A stretch of 38,397 nt of DNA from Bacillota bacterium. GTDB taxonomy: Bacteria > Bacillota > Desulfitobacteriia > Desulfitobacteriales > JAJXUE01. A program made the position numbers and the translations under genes. The DNA lies in contig JAJZPO010000021.1 in NCBI GenBank assembly GCA_021811155.1, positions 1 to 38,397 of the forward strand, written 5' to 3'. Below the pieces are notes generated by a model. The model was given only the letters and a program-made list of their open reading frames with translations. It did not search any database and had not been told where the DNA came from. Of this stretch, positions 1 through 7,624 are shown one piece after another; the stretch's first letter is position 1, and every line of letters starts with the position of its first letter.

Positions 1-100
1 ACGGCTCCTCCGTAATGCTTCTCTGCGCAGAAAGAAAATTCACCCTTGAGCTTACAGGTCTGTTTTCATTCATCAGCGGTGCCGTGAAGCGGCATGCAAG

Positions 101-133
101 TCTGAATTCTGAATTCCGACCCTGACTCCTCAC
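101..133. repeat. GAATTC/GACTCCTGAC-type short intergenic repeat
   Basis: The stretch has two tandem CTGAATTC-like units followed by CCTGACTCCTC. Similar words occur in other intergenic spaces at about 13159, 17229, 23991 and 24200-24276. Positions 1-175 otherwise hold no gene that I can support. The repeat family is seen directly; its origin and function are unknown. Confidence 0.5.
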
Positions 134-169
134 CCTTGAACACAGTATCATTATACACTTTCACCAACA

Positions 170-201
170 CAGAAACACCTGTCTACCAAAGTAAACAGGT
201 G
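170..201 (-). terminator. Probable terminator of spoVS
   Basis: Arms CACCTGT (176-182) and ACAGGTG (195-201) form a 7-bp stem with a 12-nt loop, 25 bases past the spoVS stop. Read on the minus strand the stem is followed by TTTCTGTGTT, a weak U-tract. The position supports a terminator; the short U-run lowers confidence. Confidence 0.45.
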
Positions 202-226
202 AAAAAGCCGGTTGACTGAAGTTGAC

Positions 227-487
227 TTATCTGGGCTCTACGATGAGCTTGATGGCAGTGCGCTCTTCGCCGTCAATCTGGATATCGGTGAATGCCGGGA
301 TACAGATCAGATCGACACCGCTGGGGGCGACAAATCCCCTGGCAATCGCCACCGCTTTCACGGCCTGGTTGAGAGCTCCGGCTCCGATAGCCTGCATTTC
401 AGCCGCTCCTCTTTCCCGCAGCACACCGGCCAGGGCGCCTGCTACCGAATTCGGGCTCGACTTGGCTGAGACTTTTAACACTTCCAC
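227..487 (-). CDS. spoVS: Stage V sporulation protein S (SpoVS)
   Basis: Small Alba-like sporulation protein. In Bacillus subtilis it is needed for normal spore coat and core dehydration and affects septation. The reading frame continues upstream to 535, but I chose the GTG at 487 because AGGAGG lies 8 nt before it. This gives 86 residues, the usual family length, and starts VEVLKVSAKSSPNSVAGA (first residue Met). The whole chain is highly conserved, including the GAGALNQAVKA and ICIPAFTDI stretches. It is the last gene of the ymdB-spoVS end of the block, the same neighbours as in B. subtilis. A sigma-H-like promoter (543-568) precedes it and a hairpin follows it. Identification is very secure. 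Confidence 0.97.
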   Translation of the reverse strand: MEVLKVSAKSSPNSVAGALAGVLRERGAAEMQAIGAGALNQAVKAVAIARGFVAPSGVDLICIPAFTDIQIDGEERTAIKLIVEPR

Positions 488-542
488 TTTTGCAACCTCC
501 TGTTTTGTAGTATTCTTACATGCATTTCCACCCAAAGCATTT

Positions 543-568
543 ACTTCTTCATTTGTCTGTAAATTCCT
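543..568 (-). promoter_or_regulatory. Sigma-H-like promoter of spoVS
   Basis: On the minus strand AGGAATTT (561-568) is followed by 12 nt and then AGAAGT (543-548). Sigma-H promoters follow roughly RWAGGAWWT-N12-RGAAT. The -35 match is very good and the -10 is moderate. spoVS is sigma-H dependent in B. subtilis, which agrees. The start would lie about 45 nt before the GTG. Confidence 0.55.
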
Positions 569-649
569 GTTGCGCCACAGGCAGATTGCTAATTTTCTGA
601 CTATTTCGTTAATTCGGCGTCCCTGTCCGTTTTCCTTCTTTTTTACACT

Positions 650-1432
650 TCAGTCAAGAAATTTTTGCACCCGGACAATTGACAACGCTTTTCCACTCGA
701 TTCGTTCACTTCGACTACTACTCCGTTCAACTGCACGGTTCCCCCCGCTACTTCGAACCGCACCGGCAATTGGGTCAGAAACTTATTGACTATCGTTTCA
801 GTCTTGACACCCAACACCGAATCCCTTGGGCCGGTCATGCCAACATCGCTGATATACGCAGTTCCGCCAGGAAGTATGCGCTCGTCTGCCGTCTGGACAT
901 GAGTATGGGTGCCACAGACCGCGCTGACCCGTCCAGCCAAAAACCAGCCCAGGGCAATCTTCTCCGAGGTCGCCTCCGCATGAATGTCAACAAAAATCAC
1001 CTTTGTCTGCGCGGCCAAGTGCGTTACTGCCTTGTTGGCGACCTGAAAGGGGTCGTCCAAGGGAGGCATAAAAACCCGGCCAGAGAAATTGGCCACGCCA
1101 ATCATGATATTTTTTGGCCCCTGCAAAAGCCCGAAGCCGCGGCCCGGAGTTCCCGCAGGGTAATTGGCGGGCCGGATTAATTTGGTGTCATGGTCGATGA
1201 ATTCAAATACCTGTTTTTTGTCCCAGATATGGTTGCCCGAGGTCAGGCAGTTGACCCCGCTGCGGTATAGTTCTTCCGCTACATCCCGGGTGATTCCGTT
1301 GCCGCCCGCCGCATTCTCCCCGTTGGCAATGGTAAAATCTATCGCATATTCCTGTTGGACTGTTTTCAGGAGTTTCTGCACGGCCATTCTCCCTGGATGG
1401 CCTACAATATCGCCGATAAACAGCAGATTCAT
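650..1432 (-). CDS. ymdB: YmdB-family metallophosphoesterase
   Basis: Cytoplasmic calcineurin-like phosphoesterase. B. subtilis YmdB hydrolyses 2',3'-cyclic nucleotides and influences the biofilm/motility choice and RNA turnover, probably with RNase Y. Two ATGs compete; I chose the second (AAGGAG 7 nt upstream), giving 260 residues and the typical MNLLFIGDIVG start. Metal ligands are visible: D8, E39-N40 (ANGEN), N67-H68 (SGNH), H151 (VDIHAE), H176 and H178 (GTHTH). It lies between a hypothetical gene and spoVS, near rny, as in many Firmicutes. A strong terminator ends just upstream, so it may have its own promoter or depend on readthrough. Confidence 0.95.
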   Translation of the reverse strand: MNLLFIGDIVGHPGRMAVQKLLKTVQQEYAIDFTIANGENAAGGNGITRDVAEELYRSGVNCLTSGNHIWDKKQVFEFIDHDTKLIRPANYPAGTPGRGFGLLQGPKNIMIGVANFSGRVFMPPLDDPFQVANKAVTHLAAQTKVIFVDIHAEATSEKIALGWFLAGRVSAVCGTHTHVQTADERILPGGTAYISDVGMTGPRDSVLGVKTETIVNKFLTQLPVRFEVAGGTVQLNGVVVEVNESSGKALSIVRVQKFLD

Positions 1433-1450
1433 TTCCATACTCCTTCGTGT

Positions 1451-1479
1451 TATAAAACCCCTGGCGCCTGCCAGGGGTA
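1451..1479 (-). terminator. Rho-independent terminator after the hypothetical gene
   Basis: A perfect 8-bp GC-rich stem (CCCCTGGC / GCCAGGGG) on the minus strand is followed by TTTTAT. It sits between the stop of the 170-residue hypothetical protein (1522) and the ymdB start (1432), so it should limit readthrough into ymdB. Confidence 0.8.
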
Positions 1480-1521
1480 TATTTTCAATCTTGCCAAATC
1501 CAAGTTAATTTATTCTCCGGG

Positions 1522-2034
1522 CTACTTGTTAAACACCAGTACCCTGCCTTCCTCGCGTAAAGCCAGAACACTTTTGTCCAGCCGGTTAGCCCGCAGATTT
1601 TCCAGCATATGGCGGATAAGCTCGTCCTGTACCAATAATTCTTCTTCCGGCACCTCCTCCCCCTGGTCTGATACCAGAGTATCGAAGAAGTACTGCCTAA
1701 ACAAGTCGACCAAAAGGTTTAGCTCGTTTTGAGTGACTGTCTCAACATCCCGTTTGACCTCAAACACAACCACTCCCTCTTCCTGGCGAAAATCCAGGCT
1801 GCAAACCCTGCAGGTCCTTCCTTCCAATTGATTAAACAACTGCAAGGAAGTTTTTAACTTTTCGCAGTATTGCTCCAGGTCAGAAGCCTCTTTGATCAAA
1901 AAGAAGGTAAACTTCAACAGTTGTTCGGCCTGATCCACGTTGATTGTGCCCACTTCAGGATAGCGGACCAAAATAGAAACGAGGAGACCGACGCTGTCCG
2001 AAACCTGCCCCCCGTTTTTATACTTTAAATTCAT
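1522..2034 (-). CDS. Hypothetical protein between rny and ymdB
   Basis: 170 residues, not recognised as a named family. It has no signal peptide or membrane segment. It is acidic in its last third (GEEVPEEELLVQDEL) and probably mostly helical. Three cysteines are visible, C57 and the pair C75-x2-C78 (TCRVC), too few for a classical zinc or Fe-S site unless the protein dimerises. The start ATG has AAGGTGG 6 nt upstream, so translation is credible. It has its own terminator (1451-1479), and a large hairpin (2188-2255) separates it from rny. Its place between RNase Y and YmdB, both RNA-turnover proteins, hints at an RNA-related or regulatory job; that is inference only. Confidence 0.75.
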   Translation of the reverse strand: MNLKYKNGGQVSDSVGLLVSILVRYPEVGTINVDQAEQLLKFTFFLIKEASDLEQYCEKLKTSLQLFNQLEGRTCRVCSLDFRQEEGVVVFEVKRDVETVTQNELNLLVDLFRQYFFDTLVSDQGEEVPEEELLVQDELIRHMLENLRANRLDKSVLALREEGRVLVFNK

Positions 2035-2187
2035 GCTGCACCACCTTAGGGGAACGGATAAAATACCTTATTTCTATTCGCTACATCATCGCCTTTTCCT
2101 GCTTTATAAACAAACTGTAAAAATTTTATCTACAAATGCTAAACTGCTCGGGCAGGAGTAATTTTGAGAACAGACGGATGTTAGCGA

Positions 2188-2255
2188 TGCATACGGCCCT
2201 CCCGCCACCTTTGATGTACGCGGTACGCCTGGTGGCAGAAGGGCCGGCATCTGCA
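2188..2255. other. Large branched hairpin downstream of rny
   Basis: Arms 2195-2209 (GGCCCTCCCGCCACC) and 2231-2245 (GGTGGCAGAAGGGCC) pair over 15 positions with two G-T or mismatch sites. They are flanked by TGCA on both sides (2188-2191, 2252-2255). The loop holds a second small palindrome, GTAC-GCG-GTAC (2216-2226). No U-run follows on either strand, so it is not a classical terminator. It could be a palindromic repeat, an mRNA 3'-end stabiliser for rny, or a leader structure of the 170-residue gene. The rest of 2035-2308 shows no gene. Confidence 0.6.
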
Positions 2256-2308
2256 TGGGTCATGGGTTATCGTCCAGATTTATTCGGTCTAAGACTCCCA
2301 ATTCTATT

Positions 2309-3853
2309 TCATTTGGCATAGTCAATCGCTCTGGTTTCGCGGATTACTACCACTTTGATCTGACCGGGATATTCCAATTCTTCCTCAATCCGTTTCGAGA
2401 TCTCCCTGGCTACTTTGGCCGACATGGCATCGTCGATTTTGTCCGGCTTAACCATGATGCGGATTTCCCGCCCTGCTTGAATGGCAAAAGCCTTTTCCAC
2501 GCCCTCAAAGGTATCGGCGATTTCTTCCAGCTTCTGCAACCGCTTGATATAAGACTCCAAGGTTTCTCTTCTAGCCCCGGGCCGGGCAGCAGAAACCGCG
2601 TCAGCGGCTGCGACCAGCACAGCTTCAATCGTTTTCGGTTCCTCATCGCCATGATGGGCCATAATTGCATGAATCACTTCCGGTGACTCTTTGAATTTCC
2701 TTGCCAAGTCCGCCCCAATCTGCACATGGGTTCCCTCGGTGTCATGGTCCACAGCCTTGCCTAGGTCATGCAGCAATCCGGCCCGTTTGGCCAAGGGCAC
2801 ATCTGCACCAAGCTCTGCCGCCATCAGCGCAGCCAGATGAGAAACTTCCATAGAATGCTTTAGAACGTTCTGGCCGTAACTTGTCCTGAACTTCAAGCGT
2901 CCCAAGGTGCGAACCAGTTCAGGGTGCAAACCGTGCACGCCTGTTTCAAACGTGGCTTGTTCGCCCTCTTCGCGGATTTTCTGGTCAACTTCCTTCTGGG
3001 CTTTTTCCACCATTTCCTCGATTCGCGCCGGGTGGATGCGACCGTCCAAAATCAATTTTTCCAAGGCTACCCGGGCAACTTCCCTCCGGATGGGGTCAAA
3101 ACCCGATAGTATAACTGCCTCGGGGGTATCGTCAATTATAAGGTCAATTCCGGTCAGGGTTTCCAGGGTACGGATATTACGACCCTCACGCCCAATAATT
3201 CTTCCCTTCATTTCATCACTGGGCAGAGCAACCACAGATACCGTAGTTTCGGCCACGTGGTCCGCAGCACAGCGCTGAATTGCCAGGGAGATAATATTTT
3301 TTGCCCGTTTGTCAGCCTCTTCCTTAGCCTGGGTCTCAATTTCCTTAATCATCATGGCAGCTTCATGTTTAATCTCATCTTCGATATTGGACAACAAAAG
3401 CTGCCTGGCCTCTTCCGATGTCAACCCGGAAAGCCTCTCCAACTCGGTCTGCTGCTTGCCAATCAAAGCGTTCAATTCTTCGCGGGCCTTGTCTACTTCT
3501 GACTCTTTGCGGTGCAGACCCTCTTCCTTGCGTTCCAAGGTTTCTACTTTGCGATCCAGAGATTCCTCTTTTTGTACAAGCCGTCTCTCCAAACGCTGGA
3601 TTTCGTTGCGGCGTTCCCTGATCTCTTTCTCACCTTCGTTGCGCAGCTGCATTACTTCTTCCTTGGCTGCAACCACTGCCTCGCGCTTTTTCGCTTCTGC
3701 ATCCTTTTGCGCTGCGGCAACTAGGCGTTTCGCTTCTTCCTCCGCGCTGCCGATAGTTTTCTCAGCAATATTCCTGCGCACCATGTAACCGGCTCCCGCG
3801 CCGATTCCCAGACCAAGCAAACCTACCAGAACCATAATCACATTATTATCCAT
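2309..3853 (-). CDS. rny: Ribonuclease Y
   Basis: Membrane-anchored endoribonuclease that initiates mRNA decay in many Firmicutes. 514 residues, a normal length. Order: N-terminal membrane helix (about 4-24), long charged coiled coil (about 30-190), KH RNA-binding domain with [10 protein letters not shown] (217-226), then the HD catalytic domain with [12 protein letters not shown] (H362, D363). The ATG has AAGGGGGTGA closely upstream. It is separated from recX by a gene-free stretch of about 380 bp that carries a terminator (3945-3971), so it is transcribed apart from recX. ymdB nearby fits the known YmdB-RNase Y functional link. Confidence 0.98.
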   Translation of the reverse strand: MDNNVIMVLVGLLGLGIGAGAGYMVRRNIAEKTIGSAEEEAKRLVAAAQKDAEAKKREAVVAAKEEVMQLRNEGEKEIRERRNEIQRLERRLVQKEESLDRKVETLERKEEGLHRKESEVDKAREELNALIGKQQTELERLSGLTSEEARQLLLSNIEDEIKHEAAMMIKEIETQAKEEADKRAKNIISLAIQRCAADHVAETTVSVVALPSDEMKGRIIGREGRNIRTLETLTGIDLIIDDTPEAVILSGFDPIRREVARVALEKLILDGRIHPARIEEMVEKAQKEVDQKIREEGEQATFETGVHGLHPELVRTLGRLKFRTSYGQNVLKHSMEVSHLAALMAAELGADVPLAKRAGLLHDLGKAVDHDTEGTHVQIGADLARKFKESPEVIHAIMAHHGDEEPKTIEAVLVAAADAVSAARPGARRETLESYIKRLQKLEEIADTFEGVEKAFAIQAGREIRIMVKPDKIDDAMSAKVAREISKRIEEELEYPGQIKVVVIRETRAIDYAK

Positions 3854-3944
3854 TACTTCACCCCCTTTTCATGTCATTCGCACGTTCAAACAGCTTTTTT
3901 GATGGAAGCTAAGGCCGGGCGCGAACTGGACCTCTGCCAGGCGC

Positions 3945-3971
3945 AAAAAAAAGACCGGCAAAGCCGCTCTT
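3945..3971 (-). terminator. Rho-independent terminator in the recX-rny interval
   Basis: On the minus strand a 7-bp stem with one mismatch (GAGCGGC / GCCGGTC, loop TTT) is followed by eight T. It lies upstream of rny. It could end recX transcription, but it also forms the natural 3' end of the candidate RNA at 3945-4182. Confidence 0.8.
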
Positions 3972-4182
3972 GCGAACACTAACCACATGCCATATGCGGG
4001 CTAAAGTAAAATCAAGGTCTTCACAAGACCCAAACCTTTTCTTATATATCAAACAGCCACAAGCCGTCCCCCAAATATTTAAACCCTACCCCCAGAAAGG
4101 GAATGAGGGAAAATGGAGTCAGTTGGAAATCTATATATAAGAAACCCGCATCTGTGGATTAGCAATCCTAGACTAGCTTCTC
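3945..4182 (-). ncRNA. Candidate structured non-coding RNA (6S-like layout)
   Basis: This 238-nt stretch between recX and rny has no ORF but has the parts of an independent RNA gene. A strong promoter ends at 4189 and a U8 terminator ends at 3945. The 5' part (4145-4162) pairs with the 3' part (3979-4000) through CTAA, CCACA and ATGCGGG blocks. Directly inside this, TTTCTTATATAT (4133-4144) pairs perfectly with ATATATAAGAAA (4038-4049). The 3' side carries an extra hairpin, GGTCTT-GTG-AAGACC (4016-4030). A long rod with an asymmetric bulge containing a small 3' hairpin recalls 6S RNA, but I recognise no diagnostic 6S sequence. It may instead be an unknown small RNA or a recX 3' UTR product. 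Confidence 0.6.
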
Positions 4183-4188
4183 TCCATT

Positions 4189-4217
4189 ATTTTAAAAGAA
4201 TTTGCAAATTCTGTCAA
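4189..4217 (-). promoter_or_regulatory. Sigma-A promoter for the candidate RNA
   Basis: On the minus strand TTGACA (4212-4217), a 17-nt spacer and TAAAAT (4189-4194) form a near-consensus promoter. The -35 is 16 bases downstream of the recX stop codon. The predicted start is about 4182. No ORF follows before the terminator at 3945. Confidence 0.75.
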
Positions 4218-4232
4218 GTTAATAGCCCAAAA

Positions 4233-4748
4233 TTACTCGCTTTCCGTAAACTCCGGCTCAATATCGCTTAAAACTGTCTTTACAGTTTCATAGGAAAAAC
4301 CCCGCAGCAACAGCTTGGCTGCGATTTTCTGCATTGTTTTTAATCTTAATGTCCTGGCCGCCGTGTCGCCTGAAAGCTCGGGATTATGCCGCTGGGCCAC
4401 GCGCCAGAGTTTCGCCGCCAGCCCTGCGGCGGCGGTCAATTCGTCTTTCCCGCTGTAATGTTCCTGCAGCCCCCGCTCAGCCACATCCCTGTCAATGCCC
4501 TTTTTACTCAGTTCATGCCTGAATAGCCGCCTTCCCGTTGGTTTTGACCTGCTCCGGATATAACTCTCCACGTAGGCCCGGTCATCCAGGTAGCCCATAT
4601 CTTGCAGCCGTTCAAGGATTTGTGCCGTGATTGCAGTGTCAAAACCCTTCCGGGCCAGACGTTCCCCCAGTTCTTTTTGCGTGCGCATGCGGAAGCTCAA
4701 TAGGCGCAGGGCGTAGCCCATGGCACGTTCATAGTCAGGGTCATTCAT
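4233..4748 (-). CDS. recX: Regulatory protein RecX
   Basis: Small helical-repeat protein that binds RecA filaments and modulates recombination. I chose the ATG at 4748 (MNDPDYERAMGYALRLLS) with AAAGGGGG about 9 nt upstream, giving 171 residues. The reading frame runs open to 4847, but that extension crosses an intergenic palindrome and is unlikely to be translated. Typical RecX features follow: RMRTQKELGERLARKG, YLDDRAYVESYIRSR and GRRLFRHELSKKGI, repeating three-helix units. It follows recA at about 160 bp, with the palindrome between them, the common recA-recX arrangement. A promoter for a probable RNA begins just past its stop. Confidence 0.93.
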   Translation of the reverse strand: MNDPDYERAMGYALRLLSFRMRTQKELGERLARKGFDTAITAQILERLQDMGYLDDRAYVESYIRSRSKPTGRRLFRHELSKKGIDRDVAERGLQEHYSGKDELTAAAGLAAKLWRVAQRHNPELSGDTAARTLRLKTMQKIAAKLLLRGFSYETVKTVLSDIEPEFTESE

Positions 4749-4788
4749 GAGGCCCTGCCCCCTTTGTTCGAGGTCCGGGTCGCTAATG

Positions 4789-4820
4789 CAGAGTGTCAAG
4801 GGGACAGTCCCCTTGACACT
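4789..4820. repeat. 32-bp palindromic repeat, copy 1
   Basis: Perfect palindrome with 13-bp arms (GTGTCAAGGGGAC at 4793-4805, its complement at 4807-4819) around a single A. Positions 4789-4820 are identical to 13086-13117. It sits between recA and recX. The GTGTCAAGGGGAC style recalls REP-like elements mobilised by IS200-type (RAYT) transposases in Firmicutes; the family assignment is from memory. Confidence 0.85.
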
Positions 4821-4905
4821 CTTAAAATTCGAGGCCCGGGGTGCCAAGTCCCGTGATCCGAATCTAAGTCACAGTGTACTCCTAAAACGCGTTGGTACCT
4901 GTTTC

Positions 4906-5943
4906 TTACTCCGTCTCGTCGCTGGCGCTGGCGCTGGCGTTCTTGACTGTGCCCAGGCTCAAACTCTGGCGGATTTTTTGCTCGATTTCAGCGGTAACCC
5001 CCGGGTTCTGCTTGAGATATTCCTTGACATTTTCCCGTCCCTGGCCAAGCCGGTCGCCGTTATAAGAATACCACGCGCCCGACTTGTTGATAATGTCCAT
5101 GTCCGTGGCTACATCAATGATGCTTCCCTCACGGGAAATCCCCTCACCGTACATGATATCAAAATCGGCCTGTTTGAAGGGAGGCGCGACTTTGTTTTTT
5201 ACCACCTTGACCCTGGTGCGGTTGCCCACCATATCCTGCCCCTGTTTCAGGGTTTCCACCCTGCGGACCTCCAGCCGGATGGTCGAGTAAAATTTCAGGG
5301 CGCGTCCCCCGGTGGTGGTCTCGGGACTACCGAACATCACCCCGACCTTTTCCCGGATCTGGTTGATAAACACCGCCGTGGTGCGGGATTTGCTGATAGC
5401 ACCGGTCAGCTTGCGCAGGGCCTGGGACATCAGGCGGGCCTGCAGGCCGACGTGGGCATCTCCCATCTCCCCTTCAATTTCTGCCCGCGGCACCAGAGCC
5501 GCAACGCTGTCCACCACAATCACATCGATGGCGCCGCTGCGCACCAGTGCTTCACATATCTCCAAAGCCTGTTCGCCCGTATCGGGCTGGGCTACCAGGA
5601 GGTTGTCAATGTCAACACCCAGGGCTTTGGCATAGACCGGGTCAAGGGCATGTTCCGCATCAACAAAGGCGGCGCTGCCCCCCATCTTTTGAGCCTCGGC
5701 TATGATGTGCAGGGCAACCGTGGTTTTACCGGAAGACTCTGGTCCATAGACTTCGATTATCCTGCCGCGGGGCACGCCGCCAACTCCCAGGGCCAGGTCC
5801 AGGGCCAGGGAACCGGTCGGAATAACCTCAACCGTCATCTTGGCGGAGGCCTCTCCCAGCCTCATAATCGAACCTTTGCCAAACTGTTTTTCGATTTGAG
5901 CTAAAGCCATGTCAAGGGCTTTCGATTTGTCAGCGCCCAACAT
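4906..5943 (-). CDS. recA: Recombinase RecA
   Basis: Central recombinase and LexA co-protease. It forms ATP-dependent filaments on single-stranded DNA. 345 residues, usual length. Walker A GPESSGKT at 67-74. Typical blocks are [54 protein letters not shown] and [12 protein letters not shown]. The C-terminus is short and acidic (ASASDETE), as usual. Start ATG has GAGGAGG 7 nt upstream. A consensus promoter (5989-6017) and a LexA box (5965-5978) lie immediately upstream, so it is almost certainly SOS-induced. recX follows downstream. Confidence 0.99.
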   Translation of the reverse strand: MLGADKSKALDMALAQIEKQFGKGSIMRLGEASAKMTVEVIPTGSLALDLALGVGGVPRGRIIEVYGPESSGKTTVALHIIAEAQKMGGSAAFVDAEHALDPVYAKALGVDIDNLLVAQPDTGEQALEICEALVRSGAIDVIVVDSVAALVPRAEIEGEMGDAHVGLQARLMSQALRKLTGAISKSRTTAVFINQIREKVGVMFGSPETTTGGRALKFYSTIRLEVRRVETLKQGQDMVGNRTRVKVVKNKVAPPFKQADFDIMYGEGISREGSIIDVATDMDIINKSGAWYSYNGDRLGQGRENVKEYLKQNPGVTAEIEQKIRQSLSLGTVKNASASASDETE

Positions 5944-5964
5944 TCAATATCCTCCTCTTATAAC

Positions 5965-5978
5965 AAAACATTTGTTCG
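5965..5978 (-). promoter_or_regulatory. LexA (SOS) box of recA
   Basis: The minus strand reads CGAACAAATGTTTT. This fits the Gram-positive SOS box CGAACRNRYGTTYC at all but the last base. It lies directly downstream of the -10, over the expected transcription start, where LexA would block RNA polymerase. Confidence 0.85.
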
Positions 5979-5988
5979 CTTAAAACTC

Positions 5989-6017
5989 ATTATAGGTTGT
6001 ACACCAACATTTGTCAA
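5989..6017 (-). promoter_or_regulatory. Sigma-A promoter of recA
   Basis: TTGACA (6012-6017), 17-nt spacer, TATAAT (5989-5994) on the minus strand: a perfect consensus. The predicted start is about 5982, next to the LexA box, with a leader of about 40 nt. Confidence 0.9.
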
Positions 6018-6124
6018 TTATCAATCTGCTTGGCTGTGTGCGAGCAGCAACCGTAATTTTCGCGGCATTTGCTTAAAATTCTACATTGAAGGCCTTTTCC
6101 CTGCTGAACTCCCCGGTAGGCCCA

Positions 6125-6161
6125 TGGAAAAAGCCACAGAGCATCAGGCGCCGTGGCTTTT
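6125..6161 (-). terminator. Terminator of the LysM-GH18 gene
   Basis: On the minus strand AAAAGCCAC and GTGGCTTTTT arms enclose a 15-nt loop, with the T-run at the 3' end. It lies 19 bases past the stop at 6180 and upstream of the recA promoter, separating the two genes. Confidence 0.8.
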
Positions 6162-6179
6162 GAAAGGCTGCAATTCGGG

Positions 6180-7466
6180 CTAATGTTTTTTGACCACAAA
6201 CCTGCCCTCCAGCACCAGCCAGTTTTGCGGGAAGTCATGCCCCAGTACCCAATAACTTACCCCCCGCAGGCCGTATTTGTTTACCAGTTTAAACTTGGCG
6301 TCCACACTGCGGGCATCCTCAAACCATACCTCGTGTTCCCGGCCGTTTCCATCGGTATAGCGGAAATGCGGCGATTGCAGGGTTTCATCGTAGCTGATGC
6401 CCACCCCGTGCACCGCAGCCAGCTGTATTGCCTCCTGCGGGCTCACAGTCCGGGCCCAGGGACCTCCGGGTACGTAGGGGAGGGTCCAGTCATAGCCGTA
6501 CAAGGGCATACCCATCATGATTTTCTTGCGCGGAATGGCTGTCACGGCATAATCCAGCACTTCCTGCACCTTATCGATCGGCGCTACGGCATAAGGCGGG
6601 CCGCCGGACCAGCCCCACTCATAAGTCATGATTACCACATAATCGGCAGCCCGGCCGTGCGCCCGGTAATCATGGGCGCCATACCATTCGCCTGTCTGCC
6701 AATCTCCGGTCTTTGGCGCAAGGGCCGTGGAGAACGGATAGCCTGCTGCCCGCATGCGGTTGGCCACATCATCCAGGAAGTGGTTCAAGAGCTGGCGGTC
6801 CTCCGGCCTTACCCGTTCGAAGTCGATATTAAGCCCATAGTAGCCCCTGGAACGCAGGTGAACAAAGATATTCTGAATCAATCGCTCTTTCACCTGGGGC
6901 TCGACCATAACGGCATGTGCCAGATCTGGACTGAAATTTCTGCCATCGAAATTGGTTACAACCAGTACCGGCGAAACACCTACAGAGCGTGCGGCATCCA
7001 CGATAGCCCGGTCATCAGGCCCTACGATGTCCCCGGTTAGGGTAACGTGATAACTGAACACAGTCAGGTATGTAAGATCCCTGCCCACCTCCAGGACCGG
7101 GGCGGTAGGATCCGCTGGAACTGCCATGGGGTCGATATAAGCATTGACTTCAATGGTTCTGGCCGGCCCGCGGACTACCGGCACCTGAATAATCTGGCCC
7201 ACCCGCAGCTTGTTGGGGTCAACCCCGGGATTGACCGCCATTATTTCCTGTACCCTGATTTTACGGTTTTTGGCAATCAGCCACATGGTTTCCCCGGCTT
7301 TGATTACGTGGGGCGCTGTTTGCGCTGGGATAACAATGGTCTGTCCGGGCACCAAATTGTTCGGGTTGGGTATTTTGTTAACCCTGGCAATCTCACCGGG
7401 CGCCATGCCGAAGCGGCGGCCGATGGACCAAAGGTTATCGCCAGGCCTGACTACATAAATCTGCAC
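6180..7466 (-). CDS. LysM-GH18 glycoside hydrolase, spore cortex/cell-wall type
   Basis: Probable peptidoglycan-acting glucosaminidase of the YaaH/SleL type, used on spore cortex during germination or on spore wall. I chose GTG at 7466 (GGGAGG 7 nt upstream), giving 428 residues; a longer frame to 7547 has no good signal. Two LysM domains (about 2-46 and 52-97) bind N-acetylglucosamine chains: each has VxxGDNLWSI- or VKAGETMWLI-like starts and ends in VPGQTIVIP / RVGQIIQVP. The GH18 barrel follows, with catalytic GLNIDFE (E217) and the C-terminal GVSYWVLGHDFPQNW typical of the family. No signal peptide, normal for spore-deposited members. It is flanked by terminators on both sides. Confidence 0.9.
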   Translation of the reverse strand: MQIYVVRPGDNLWSIGRRFGMAPGEIARVNKIPNPNNLVPGQTIVIPAQTAPHVIKAGETMWLIAKNRKIRVQEIMAVNPGVDPNKLRVGQIIQVPVVRGPARTIEVNAYIDPMAVPADPTAPVLEVGRDLTYLTVFSYHVTLTGDIVGPDDRAIVDAARSVGVSPVLVVTNFDGRNFSPDLAHAVMVEPQVKERLIQNIFVHLRSRGYYGLNIDFERVRPEDRQLLNHFLDDVANRMRAAGYPFSTALAPKTGDWQTGEWYGAHDYRAHGRAADYVVIMTYEWGWSGGPPYAVAPIDKVQEVLDYAVTAIPRKKIMMGMPLYGYDWTLPYVPGGPWARTVSPQEAIQLAAVHGVGISYDETLQSPHFRYTDGNGREHEVWFEDARSVDAKFKLVNKYGLRGVSYWVLGHDFPQNWLVLEGRFVVKKH

Positions 7467-7547
7467 ATCTTCGCCTCCCGCAGAATATCTCCTTACAAAA
7501 TATTCAGCTGACGGGGGCAAATGTACACTGATTTCAAACCGAATCAC

Positions 7548-7585
7548 TAAAAAGCTAAGAACCTTGGAGTTTTGCCAAGGTCCTT
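7548..7585 (-). terminator. Terminator of the DEAD-box helicase gene
   Basis: The minus strand reads a stem of AAGGACCTTGG and CCAAGGTTCTT around a 7-nt loop, then AGCTTTTT. It is 40 bases downstream of the helicase stop. Confidence 0.85.
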
Positions 7586-7624
7586 GTACTTAAGACGGGT
7601 ATAGACTTACAGCAGTCCCTGCGC

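Noticed and set aside
4749-4847. Longer N-terminus of RecX
   Set aside because: It would translate an intergenic palindrome that has an identical copy elsewhere; the internal ATG at 4748 has a good ribosome site and matches family length.
4747-5904. Long plus-strand frame (385 residues) opposite recA
   Set aside because: It is antisense to the clearly conserved recA gene and has no similarity or ribosome site; it reflects codon bias of recA.
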